64,000 nucleotides of DNA from Oncomelania hupensis. Taxonomy: Eukaryota > Mollusca > Gastropoda > Littorinimorpha > Pomatiopsidae. The notes under the pieces are model-generated. The model searched no databases, was not told the origin of the DNA, and saw only the letters and a program-made list of their open reading frames with translations. Location: the NCBI GenBank assembly GCA_036898135.1, contig CM072526.1:4855555-4919554 (forward strand), given 5' to 3'. Positions 22,001 to 31,900 of this stretch are shown here, one piece after another. The translations under genes and the position numbers were made by a program. The stretch's first letter is position 1. Each line of letters opens with the position of its first letter.

Positions 22001-22800
22001 TGCGCTCTCGTCCTTTCTCGTCTTGACTATTGCAACTCTCTCCTTGTTGGCTCCCCGAAACACATAATTGACAAACTGCAAAAGGTTCAGAACTCAGCAG
22101 CTAGACTAGTATTCCGAGCTAAGAAACGTGATCACATCACACCTCTACTACGTTCCCTTCACTGGCTTCCTGTGCAAGCACGCATAGAGTACAAACTCTC
22201 TGTTCTCTGTCACAACTTCTTCACAGATTCTTGTCCTTCCTACCTTGCTGATCTACTGTCTGTCTACTCCCCTTCACGCACTTTAAGATCTTCTGCTGAC
22301 ACTCGCACACTCAAGGTTCCCGTCACCCGCACTAAGACATACGGCCAACGTGCATTCGCTTACTCCGCACCTAAGCAGTGGAATTCCCTTCCCTCCCATA
22401 TCCGCAACATACAATCAACATTTGTGTCCCGCTGCCATTCTCTCATCTTTTGTCTATGTCTGATCCGTAAGTGTATACACGGCTGTAAATATTTATACTG
22501 TTTTTCTTCCTGGGCCTAATCGGGCATATAAATAGCTGTGAATAGGTTTTTGCTATTCTATTTTCTGTCTTTTTTGTCATTTGTGTACATAGTTGTAAAT
22601 AGTCTATTTTTGTCTTTTTTGTAATTTATGCACATAATTGTAAATAGTCTGTACCTTTACTGTCCCGTCTTTTGGTGTATTGTAGCAAAAGTGATGTTTC
22701 ATCGAGTGCATGTATTTATATGTAATGACTATGTAAAGCGTGGTGAGTCTGGTCATAGGCTGGAGTACCCGCTATATAAAAATCCGTTATTATTATTATA
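19019..22800 (+). mobile_element. LINE-A, near-full-length L2/CR1-like retrotransposon
   Basis: A 3.8 kb unit with one long coding region (19076-22519), a 3' UTR (22520-22780) that matches 150-495, and a CGCTATATAAAAATCCG end followed by TTATTATTATTA. No separate ORF1 for a nucleic-acid-binding protein is visible, so either the 5' end is truncated or this lineage is single-ORF. The 5' boundary at the purine tract is uncertain. The broken ORF makes this copy inactive. Confidence 0.8.
19076..22519 (+). pseudogene. LINE-A ORF2: endonuclease-reverse transcriptase, broken
   Basis: Domain order: an N-terminal extension of unclear function (19076-19600), an APE-type endonuclease (19610-20290; IASFNA start, FIQETWF, GDINFHFD, then HIIDWVM and SDHFCVMC), a linker, and RT (about 20900-21960; SCSLDPIPT, NYRPVSNLSFLSKV, LLDLSATFDTVDH, GVPQGSVLGPVLF, FADD at 21620-21631), ending with DYCNSLLVG and LHWLPVQARI-YK, which is typical of L2/CR1-like RTs. 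Breaks: TAA at 19637-19639 in the endonuclease start, a frameshift at an A8 run near 20615, and another at 21180-21300. The C-terminal 20 or so residues seen at 77-150 are deleted near 22415. Confidence 0.9.
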
Positions 22801-23320
22801 TGACGTTTAGAAAGAGCATGGATTTGCAGTCCAATCGATATTCATTACTAGGAATGCGTTGATTTGTTTGTAGTTGGTTGCGTGCAGACACGTGAGTGTT
22901 GTCGCTGTGGCCAATGATTTGACTGATTGATTGTTAATTGATTGATTGATTTGCGTTATGTATATGTTAGTTTTCTGATAATTAGACCTGTTTATCAAAC
23001 GGAGGTTGATATAATTAAGCGTGGCCAAATGTAGAGTTTACCGTCAATTTTCCGGAACTGATCGGAAAGTAGCACACCTTTTTCAACAGGGAAAATCCGA
23101 AATTCTGGGGGTCGTATTAGGAGCATGCACGTCGATTCGCGCATCGTTTTGTGTATTCATAATTGTATTATTACGAAAAGATTCGGACTAAAATGTTAAG
23201 ACAAATTTTGATATTTAGCATTAGGATTACAGTTAGTTAGAATTTGGATGAGCATTAGGTTTAGAGTTATGGCTAGTGTTAGGTTTAACTGTAATCGTAG
23301 GCCTAGACTAGACCTATTTT
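22801..23320. other. no gene seen
   Basis: Unassigned noncoding sequence between LINE-A and the inverted repeat Z. It contains GATT-rich text near 22918-22950. Confidence 0.4.
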
Positions 23321-23494
23321 CACCAGCAGAATTTCGGTATTTTAACCCTCTCTTTATAGTTCTAAACATTCGCATGAAAGATGAACAAACCTGAGTAGCC
23401 TAACAAGAAACAAATGACGTCACAGTCATTGTTCTAAAATCTCCCATTTGTTACTATCTCCAGAAAAACTACCTCTGTCACTTCGCATTCTGTG

Positions 23495-23497
<3 letters not shown>
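23321..23497 (-). repeat. repeat Z, minus copy
   Basis: The reverse complement of this 177-bp stretch matches 40011-40177: ATTCACAGAATGCGAAGTGA at one end, a GACGTCATTTGTTTCTTGTT block in the middle, and ACCGAAATTCTGCTGGTG at the other. In both places the ATTCACAG end abuts a CT/GA microsatellite. Identity is unknown; it could be the end of a retroelement. Confidence 0.75.
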
Positions 23498-23574
<77 letters not shown>

Positions 23575-23659
23575 TTTGTTAAGGGACAGATTGGAAGATT
23601 AGACTTCTTATTAGTCTAAAATCTTTATCCCTAATAAAAAAAAAAAGTTTCAAAAAAAA

Positions 23660-23745
<86 letters not shown>
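23496..23745 (+). repeat. (CT)n - LINE-C 3' tail - (CT)n
   Basis: Two CT arrays (23496-23571 and about 23662-23745) bracket an 85-bp tail, GTTAAGGGACAG...TTAGTCTAAAATCTTTATCC and CTAATAAA, which matches the 3' end of LINE-C at 39848-39915. The tail is therefore a severely 5'-truncated LINE-C insertion within CT repeat DNA. Confidence 0.7.
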
Positions 23746-23748
<3 letters not shown>

Positions 23749-24573
23749 ATTAAATTGATTTGTTTTTCTTGTTCTAGATTTTTTGCAAAATGCGTTCATT
23801 GCTTGCCAAATGCAAGTGATATTAGTGTTTTCAGTTGATAATAAAGTTTGAAAATATTTTTTCTTTGCATTTCTTACGAGGGTAAGGACTTTATTACGTT
23901 GCTTTTTATACAGATCAAGATGTTTTTGTGTTTTATGTCTGTCACGCAAGGACATGGCAGCTTTAATTTCAGTTGTCATCCAGGTGGGAACTGATGCATG
24001 TTTTACTCTCTTCCTCTGGATTGGAGCATGTGCATCAACCACAGAAAGTAATAGTTTTAAAAATATTTCGGCTGTTTCATTAGGGTTATTATATGCTCTT
24101 AAATTGTTGAAATTAATCAAACTTAAGTCCTGTAAGTATGCGGACTTATCAAAATTCTTAATGTTTCTATACATAATGTAGGTATGTCCTTTAAACTGTG
24201 GTTTTGGAAGATGGCATGAACATTTGCAAAGAATGGCTTTATGATCGCTGACAGACACGTCAGACGTGAAAGCAGCAGAAATTATATTATTGTTGTTACT
24301 GTATATATGATCAAGAAGAGTTGAATTTGTTTCTGTTACTCTTGTTGGTTCTTGAATAAACTGAGTTACACCAAGCAAGTTTGTTATTGTGTTCCAGTGT
24401 GACTGAGACTGTAAAAGATGTATGTTAAAGTCTCCTAATATAATAAAGTTTAAATTGCAAACATTGACTGTGTCCATCATTTGTAAGAAATTACTGAACC
24501 AATCGCAATTGCTGGTGTAACAAACCGGATTTTTAGTTGGACAGTTACTTGTATCGCTTTGAACAGCAGTCAC
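23746..24573 (-). pseudogene. CR1-like LINE endonuclease C-terminal fragment
   Basis: The minus-strand frame (translation starts at 24573) encodes the second half of an APE-type endonuclease: FIILGDFNIHLL, PTRVTETNSTLLDHIYS, SVSDHKAILC, then the linker to RT (DAHAPIQRKRVK, PTWMTTEIKAAM, RDRHKTQK). It corresponds to the part missing from the LINE-C copy at 36.6-39.6 kb, so it is probably the same or a sister family. The frame runs into the CT array, which adds an artefactual Arg-Glu repeat. No RT follows. Confidence 0.8.
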
Positions 24574-24686
24574 AAAGTGACGATTTCAAATTAAGAAGTT
24601 ATAATTGTTATTTCTAATGCCTGTACTTGTAGTTTGTATAATTTTGACGTCAGGGTTTTAAGTTTCGTCATGCATGACGAAAAGTT

Positions 24687-25220
24687 TTGATATGTTGTTT
24701 TAGTTCGTTGTTGGCAGTGACTGAGTCGTGTGTCTGTTTGTCCTACCGTCAATTGTTTTATTGTAGTTCGCAAAATAGGATAAACAATGTTGGTGGATTT
24801 CTACTTCACCATGCCAGAAGGGACAAAAGTGTTTTGACATCGGCAGGGTGTGTGACGCTGGTTTCCCAAACTCCACCAATCTATGTACATTGTACACCAA
24901 ACAGTCGTTCAACACCCGGACTCAGGACCTGCCGTCCCGAACTCACATGCAGCCCTAGCAACAAAAAGTGTTATTACAAAGCACGGCAGCTTTACGAGAG
25001 GACAGATGGACTGTGCGAGAACGGTTTGATCTGTGACCCCGGCACGCAATATATATGTAAGTTGTTATTCGGCGCCAGATGCCATCCGGGAGCGGAAGCA
25101 CTATGTGCCGACGGGTTGAGCTGTTCTACTAAACATCCTTTTACTTGTGCTAAAGGTTACTGGCAACTCTTGAAAGAAGGAATCTGTTTGCGCCTAACAT
25201 TATTAACTGATTTTTTCTGA
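24687..25220 (+). CDS. cysteine-rich hypothetical protein (possibly secreted)
   Basis: A 177-codon frame. The first 50 residues are mixed and may be non-coding or a poor signal sequence. Residues 65-165 are strongly cysteine-patterned: CTPNSRSTPGLRTC, ELTCSPSNKKCYY, GLCENGLICDPGTQYIC, GARCHPGAEALCADGLSC, HPFTCAKG. The repeated G-C-LCADGLSC style resembles extracellular cysteine-knot or whey-acidic/Dickkopf-like modules, but I cannot name a family. AAGG/GTTACT after the last cysteine could be a splice donor, and CGGCAG at about 24845 an acceptor, giving one internal exon of a secreted protein. No neighbouring exon was found. It differs from all surrounding repeats. Confidence 0.4.
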   Translation: MICCFSSLLAVTESCVCLSYRQLFYCSSQNRINNVGGFLLHHARRDKSVLTSAGCVTLVSQTPPIYVHCTPNSRSTPGLRTCRPELTCSPSNKKCYYKARQLYERTDGLCENGLICDPGTQYICKLLFGARCHPGAEALCADGLSCSTKHPFTCAKGYWQLLKEGICLRLTLLTDFF

Positions 25221-25706
<486 letters not shown>

Positions 25707-26342
25707 TCTTATAAACCCTTGCTTCTGGGTACAACCATATGTTTTTACACCGGGGATCTAGGTACTTCGTCCGGATCTGGGTACATGCCCATGTCCTCAA
25801 ATCCAATGTGGGGTTTATTTGTAGGAATATCTTTTCATTTCAACGCAGAAAGGCAAATTAACTCGAGTTCCCAAAAACCATGTGATGATGGTACGAGTTA
25901 TTCCCCTTCCCTCACTGTAACTTTTTTTGCGAACATTGGGACTTTTCCGTATCCTATCCGTAGGCCTCCACTAACCTCCAACCGAACCTTATTTTGGCAT
26001 ATGTTCATTGATCTCCGGCAATGTACGTCATAATCTAAGACAATGTACGTCAAAATGTTAATATTTGTAAACGTTATAACTGTCAACAATATTTAAATAA
26101 AATAAAATTGATTAACATTTAGAAACCAATTTGAATATGGTTTTCGTTTGGAGGCTATCATGCTCTATGACGTGACAGCTGAGTGTTGGCGACATGCCGA
26201 AATTTTGGACTTCGTCTTCTGTAAGTGGTTTTATTTGTTTTATTTAGAATTTTCTTTTGTGTTCTGTTGTAGTGTTAATCTTTGTAATCATATTTTTAAG
26301 AAATAATGAGGCATAATCGAGCTCCAAGACAAGACTCTATCC
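25707..26342. other. no gene seen
   Basis: Noncoding sequence with no domain-bearing frame, RNA gene or named repeat. Confidence 0.4.
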
Positions 26343-26454
26343 GTAGGCTCTGAAGTCTTTTCTTTCGTCTTTGTAAACTCGTGGGCCTCCTACATACGTA
26401 CGTAGTATAGTATGTAATTGATGCCTACGAAAGACGAAACTTCCCAGCTTGTGG
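26343..26454. mobile_element. foldback MITE, family M2, second copy
   Basis: Nearly the same sequence as 4905-5019: TAGGCTCTGAAGTCTTTTC at the left, a central CATACGTACGTAG, and CGAAAGACGAAACTTCCCAG at the right. Its outermost inverted bases are more eroded than those of the first copy. Confidence 0.7.
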
Positions 26455-27200
26455 TATATCATAGTTGTAAGTTGAAGATTTTCAGTTTTCCGCTCATAAA
26501 AACATAAATAAATAAAACAACCGACAACACAGCAAAGCCAAAGACTTAAAGAGCACATGCTGCCTTCGGTAAGATCTAGATTCATTATGCTGAAGAAAGC
26601 CCAGTCCAGTACCAAGAAGAAGAAAGACTAGAGCCGGAGACAGCTTAAAATTGAAGAATCTTGATTCATTTGAACAGTCTGACAAGGGATGTCATAGTTA
26701 GTACCACAAATGTGACAAATGCAGTTAAAAATGGTCTAGATCTACTTCACTGATTTGGGTGATTTCCTTACCCCACCTTCCTCCCTTTTGTAGGCAAAAT
26801 TAATCAAACAACTGATGCCTGAAAGCCTGCCGGCGTGAAAATATGAATTTATAAGTTTATTAGTTGCTCATAAATTTTATGCATTTCTGTTTAGAGGGCA
26901 AAAGGCTAATAGCCAATGAAACCTATGATGCCATCACTACTATACCATAGCTTCTTAGTTCTTGTCACTCTGATACATTCAACATTGATGTGGGTTATTT
27001 TCAGTAAGGATTATTATCGACAACGTTTCGTTCAACATCAAATGCTTTTATTTAGTAAGTAAGCTGCATCTGTGAGCAGAATTCACGACTAACACAAGTA
27101 AAAAGAATAGATTTGATTTCGAGTTTCATGTAGTACTAGTAGTATTCTACTTGCTAGAACTAGTTTTAGCAGTATGCAGCATACAAAGTGTAACTTTAAA
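26455..27200. other. no gene seen
   Basis: Noncoding sequence. A 63-codon minus frame and a 92-codon minus frame have no recognisable domain and one overlaps the MITE. Confidence 0.4.
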
Positions 27201-27456
27201 AAAAGATTTGTTAGGCTGCTGGGCCATAGAACCTCACGCCTCACGCCTCACGTGTCACGTCTCACGCCTCACGCGTGATGATAAAAATGAACAGACATGG
27301 TATCTCTTGGCGTGGGCCATACAACGTCACACACGCCACATGCGTCACGCCTCACACCTCACGTGTGGAGAGAAAAGTGAGCATGCCCACTTTTTTCGAT
27401 GCGTGTTGTCACGTTCTAGCCTACCAAAGTGGTCAGACACGAGAAATTAGATCTAA

Positions 27457-27598
27457 ATGGATGACTTTAGAGTAAATTTAATCGAGTTGGTCCGGGCAAG
27501 GCCTCTTCTCTGGGACCCACATGTTCCGGATTACAAAGATAAAGACCAGAGAGCACAAGTTTGGGAGGAGTTGAAAAAACTTGTGAATACACCCAAAG
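27457..27598 (+). CDS. MADF-domain first exon, left arm
   Basis: An ATG exon encodes the start of a MADF (Myb/SANT-like, Adf-1 type) DNA-binding domain: a LIELVRARPLLWDP helix, then DYKDKDQRAQVWEELKKL. It ends at a consensus donor (AAAG/GTAACT, GT at 27599-27600), in the middle of the domain, so a second exon is needed for helix 3. MADF-like proteins occur as host transcription factors and as accessory proteins of PIF/Harbinger transposons. The location inside a terminal-inverted-repeat unit favours the transposon origin. No second exon is recognisable in the arm, so this may be a captured or orphan exon. Confidence 0.65.
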
Positions 27599-28194
27599 GT
27601 AACTTTTATACGATTTATTTATTTATTTACTGTAATTCATAGCACAGTCAACGAAAAGGTGGCAGACTTATCTCAGGGCTTGTACACATGTATCCAATTT
27701 TTTTTAGATCTAATCTCATCTTCTCAAAAAGTCACAGACCACAAATATTGTGTGTGATCAGTTGAGGAAACACAAAACTGACGCATAAAACGTGAAGCGT
27801 GTAGCGTGTGGCATGAAGTCCTATGGCCCAGAGCATGACACGTGAGGCGTGAGGCGTGAGACGTGAGGCGTCAGGCGTGAGGTTCTATGGCCCAGCAGCC
27901 TAACAAATCTTAGCCTAAGGCTGCTGGGCCATAGAACCTCACGCCTCACGCCTCACGTCTCACGCCTCACGCCTCACGTGTCATGCTCTGGGCCATAGGA
28001 CTTCATGCCACACGCTACACGCTTCACGTTTTATGCGTCAGTTTTGTGTTTCCTCAACTGATCACACACAATATTTGTGGTCTGTGACTTTTTGAGAAGA
28101 TGAGATTAGATCTAGAAAATTGGATACATGTGTACAAGCCCTGAGATAAGTCTGCCACCTTTTCGTTGACTGTGCTATGAATTACAGTAAATAC

Positions 28195-28336
28195 CTTTGG
28201 GTGTATTCACAAATTTTTTCAACTCCTCCCAAACTTGTGCTCTCTGGTCTTTATCTTTGTAATCCGGAACATGTGGGTCCCAGAGAAGAGGCCTTGCCCG
28301 GACCAACTCGATTAAATTGACTCTAAAGTCATCCAT
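28195..28336 (-). CDS. MADF-domain first exon, right arm
   Basis: Mirror copy of the left-arm exon with two or three substitutions (for example VNL to VNL-like and KLV to KFV changes) and the same exon length, 142 bp. The donor reads AAAG/GTATTT because the left-arm insertion is absent here. Transcription of both exons would be divergent or convergent from one palindrome, giving self-complementary RNA. Same functional caveats as the left copy. Confidence 0.6.
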
Positions 28337-28600
28337 TTAGATCTAATTTCTCGTGTCTGACCACTTTGGTAAGCTAGAACGTGACAACACGCATCGAAAA
28401 AAGTGGGCAAGCTCACTTTTCTCTCCACACGTGTAGCGTGAGGTGTGACGCATGTGGCGTGTGTGACGTTGTATGGCCCACACCAAGAGATACCATGTCT
28501 GTTCATTTTTATCATCACGCGTGAGGCGTGAGACGTGACACGTGAGGCGTGAGGCGTGAGGTTCTATGGCCCAGCAGCCTAATAAACAAATCGACAACTG

Positions 28601-29752
28601 AACAGTTTCTTTATCAATAACAGCTGAAGTGAAATTAATCAAATGGATCCATATTATTTTAAGTTGTTCAAGTTATTAATAATGTTATGTTGTTATCAAT
28701 GGTTGATTTGGCAAACTTTTGTCAAGTTTAAACATACTGGGCCAGCTTGCTAGTAAGGTGTAACAGAAACAGCTACAAAAAGCCTAGAAGAAGCAAACCA
28801 AAGTGTAGAAAATATTTTAGGCCTACAAATATATTTTATCACTTTTGCATCAGGTTTTATATAATTTATAGGCCTGCATCATATATATTTGTTGGGAGAT
28901 TTGGGAGAGATTTATGAGTAGTACTTATTTGTTGTTTTTTTTTCACTTTTCAGCCCCAAATTCATTTAAGCAGAGGGCAACAAATGGTCATTGCTGCTTT
29001 GACTTTGAGAAAGACAAAAGGTAAGAATAAACACGGCTTATTGAATTAAGTGGCCACGCGAAAATTTTCCGCTTCAATGCACTGCATTCATTGCGTTTTA
29101 GTGTAGTGATTGTAGTTATTGCAGTGATCAGAAATACACGGAAGGCAAATAAAACTATTGTACTTTTAGAAATTTAATATTTTAAACAAATCTGTGCATT
29201 GTGGTTGAAGAAATTGCGTTTTGAAAATGGGTGAATTCCACTGTGCACAGCGTGTGTCCACACATCGCTCATAGTATGTAGACCTACCTATGATTAGCCT
29301 AGTAATAAATACAGCACAAAAACAAATTAACTGTTGTTGTTGTTGTTGTATCAAATTTTATTCATCAGATTAACATAAGTTGTACTTATAACTTATTATA
29401 GAAATTTTATAAATAAATAAATAAATAAATATAAAATTATTTATAAGATAAATTAACTGTGTTGCGAAAACATGCCAAAACGTCTAAAGTCTCCAGTTTT
29501 ATTATTAGTTCACGAGTTTTCATCATTAATTTTGTTATATAAAGTTGTTTTTTATTCATATAAGTACCTAGAGCTAAGTCTGGCGTATTAGGCGCATAAG
29601 TAATAATAATAATAATAATAATAATAATTCGCTCCCTTGACCCTTTTCTCTTTCTCTCTCCCCTCTCCTCCCCCTCCCCCACCCCTCTCTCTAACATTAA
29701 CGCTTGCATGCCCACAAAATAAAACAAAGTTCTATAAATGTTTAGATGTAAT

Positions 29753-29798
<46 letters not shown>

Positions 29799-30332
29799 AC
29801 ACACACACACACACACACACCCACACCCACACCCACACACACAGAGAAACAGCTGGAAGTCACTGGAAGGTGGATTCGAATAGATGAGTTTTGAGTTAGT
29901 TTTTAAAACTGTCATGGGACGCAACAGAGCAAAGTTGAAGAGGCAGTCTTTCCATTGATTTCAAATCTTGCTATGCAATACATTTTTCACTGTAGTTTTA
30001 CAGACAGGATATTGTTAGGTTTAGGCGTGTTCAAGGCCATTTATTTATAATACTAATAATAAAAAGTACATATATATATGCGTGCATTATTCTATGCAAT
30101 TGTTCTAAGTGCTGGGGAGTGGTAGGAGGAATAAGGGAACATGCACATATAAACTGAAAACGGTTAAATTATTACACACATGGGAAAAAATAGTACATTT
30201 ATACACACAATCAAACAGTTCTTGTCCTTTAAACACACACACACACGTATACGCACGCACACACAAACACACACACACACACACATGAGCGTGCCCATTC
30301 ACATTAATGCCTTCCTTTTGTGTGTATTTCAG
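28601..30332. other. probable intron/upstream of RhoU-like exon; microsatellites
   Basis: Noncoding sequence that leads to the splice acceptor at 30332. It contains TTG repeats (29331-29349), a TAA repeat (29601-29628), a long CA tract (29754-29841) and a shorter one (30233-30284). Frames of Val/Cys or Thr/His over the CA tracts are artefacts. No upstream exon with the GTPase P-loop is visible in the window. Confidence 0.5.
28954..29020 (+). other. possible 67-bp internal exon
   Basis: A pyrimidine-rich tract and CTTTTCAG acceptor precede 67 bp that are open in two frames and end at a strong AAAG/GTAAGA donor. No protein family was recognised in either frame. It could be an exon of the gene containing the RhoU-like exon or of the MADF unit, or it could be chance. 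Confidence 0.2.
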
Positions 30333-30857
30333 GATGACTTCGACACCCTCCGACCGCTGTTCTACCCCAACACCAACGTTTTTCTGCTCTGCTTCAGTGT
30401 GGTCTCGCCCACATCCTTCCACAATGTGCTGGAGAAGTGGGTGCCCGAGATTCTAAAACACTGCCCGCGGGCACCCCTTGTGCTGGTGGGCACCCAGTCT
30501 GACCTGCGGAACGACATGAAGATCCTGATCGAGTTGGCCATATACAAAGAGAAAGTGCTGTCTGAAGAAGAGGCCACGCGGCTGGCCTCGCAGTTGGGTG
30601 CTCAGTACGTGGAGTGCTCGGCGCTGATGCAGAAGAACTTGAAGGAGGTGTTCGACACCTGCATCCTGACGTCGCTTAACTGGGGCGAACAGGAAGAGCT
30701 CGCGCTGGGCAGGTCCAAAAGCCTGCTGCGCAGGTCCAAGAGCTCCAAGAGCAAAAACAGCGCCGCCATCTCCTATGCCCTCGCTACTTCCACGTCCAAA
30801 GGCTCCTCCAGTCCTAAGAAGGCGGGCTGGAAAAAGTTTTGCTGCTTCATATCATAG
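30333..30857 (+). CDS. RHOU: RhoU/RhoV-like atypical Rho GTPase, terminal exon
   Basis: A splice acceptor (TGTGTATTTCAG, AG at 30331-30332) opens a phase-0 exon of 174 codons that starts at the end of switch II ([14 protein letters not shown]). It continues with [25 protein letters not shown], the guanine-specificity motif TQSD (30492-30503), the Rho insert region, ECSAL, and [10 protein letters not shown]. The basic, serine-rich tail ends in WKKFCCFIS with no CAAX box; adjacent cysteines near the end are the palmitoylated membrane anchor in RhoU/RhoV (Wrch/Chp) proteins. These proteins act in actin remodelling and adhesion. The P-loop and switch I exons are missing from the window. GC-rich codons contrast with the surroundings. 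RHOU is the closest family by memory; RHOV is the alternative. Confidence 0.9.
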   Translation, partial: DDFDTLRPLFYPNTNVFLLCFSVVSPTSFHNVLEKWVPEILKHCPRAPLVLVGTQSDLRNDMKILIELAIYKEKVLSEEEATRLASQLGAQYVECSALMQKNLKEVFDTCILTSLNWGEQEELALGRSKSLLRRSKSSKSKNSAAISYALATSTSKGSSSPKKAGWKKFCCFIS

Positions 30858-31190
30858 TGACAGTGACACGACACTGAATTTATGACACTGACTTCGTCCT
30901 ATCTGCCATTTTATTTTGGAGTCTTTTCACGCTCGTTGGATCTCTACGTTATAAGTGATGTTTGGATCACACACTCTGTGTGATATGAACTTCAGTGAAA
31001 TAAACTTCTTGAAGCTGCTTCATGTGATAGTGACAGTGACACGACATTGAATTTATGACACTGACTTCGTCCTATCTACCATTTTATTTTGGAGTCTTTT
31101 GACGCTCGTTGGAACTCTACGTTATAAGTGACGTTTGGATCACACACTCTGTGTGCTATGAACTTCAGTGAAATAAATGTATTGAAGCTG
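30841..31190 (+). repeat. 173-bp tandem duplication of the RhoU-like 3' end
   Basis: The segment from GCTGCTTCAT (30841, the last cysteine codons) to GAAGCTG (31017) is repeated with few changes at 31014-31190. Each unit has its own polyadenylation hexamer in GTGAAATAAA (AATAAA at 30999-31004 and 31172-31177). The first hexamer or the second could end the mRNA. A further AATAAA lies at about 31297. Confidence 0.85.
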
Positions 31191-31900
31191 TTCGTCCGTG
31201 AAATAGATAGTTTTAATCATACAAAGTTGTCTGGATGTTTATTGTGTGACACGGACTGAAATAATTGAGTCTTTTTAAGATCTTGTGCCGGGATTCATGA
31301 AATAAAATCGGTCAATTTTAATCATCGCATTTCATAGCTTCAGTCTCATTTCATCTGCTCATCGCCAGCCCATCGCTCCATAGAATCGAATCAACCAATT
31401 GGACACTTGGCCTTTGTTTTAGAAAACATGAACTTTGCTTAATTATGTAGTTTGAAGTATTTTTTCTTCTGAGCTTATGTGTACGACAATGTGACGGATG
31501 TTTGTCCTTGTAGACTTAGAAGCATACTACAGCCACTTGTTGTATCATGTTGGGTTGTACTTATGTTTGATACTCAATTTTAGTATGCTCATCAAAATCA
31601 ATAATACATCTTTGTGCCTTTTTGTTGTTGTTGCTTACATTTCTTTTCCCCCACCAAACATTCAGCACTCGTATGCTTTTATTATGTTCGGCTGTGTCTA
31701 TGACTGATGTTTGTGCTAATATGCCTATTACCTATGACACTGTTGGTGGATTTTCTCCCTCACAAAGCCTACTGTATAACCACAGTGTTATGTTACGCCG
31801 GAGTTAGATGTTATTTACCTACATTTTCTCTGTGTATTACCTATATATTTATGTACAGTCTATTAGTATTATCCCCACAGTGAGGGAGCCGTTTGTTACT
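31191..31900. other. possible 3' UTR or flank of the RhoU-like gene
   Basis: T-rich noncoding sequence with no frame of interest. It could be an extended 3' UTR, since polyadenylation signals continue, but the sequence alone does not decide this. Confidence 0.4.

Larger units (their letters stand above)
27203..28600. repeat. 1.4 kb near-perfect palindrome of two inverted MADF-bearing elements
   Basis: The arms 27203-27900 and 27917-28600 are reverse complements of each other with only scattered differences and a few short indels (for example about 25 bp after 27600 present in the left arm only). The spacer is about 18 bp. Each arm begins and ends with inverted copies of GGCTGCTGGGCCATAGAACC followed by CTCACG-type heptamers, so each arm looks like a complete element with long terminal inverted repeats. 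A second, inner pair of GGGCCATA / TATGGCCC boxes lies at about 27317 and 27823. Each arm carries one MADF exon. Confidence 0.85.

Noticed and set aside
27151..27475. 99- and 66-codon frames at the start of the palindrome arm
   Set aside because: They run through CTCACG heptamers and overlap the better supported MADF exon in another frame. Their mirror copies at 28312-28642 are explained by the palindrome.
29437..29894. Val/Cys and Thr/His repeat frames
   Set aside because: Artefacts of the CA microsatellite before the RhoU-like exon.
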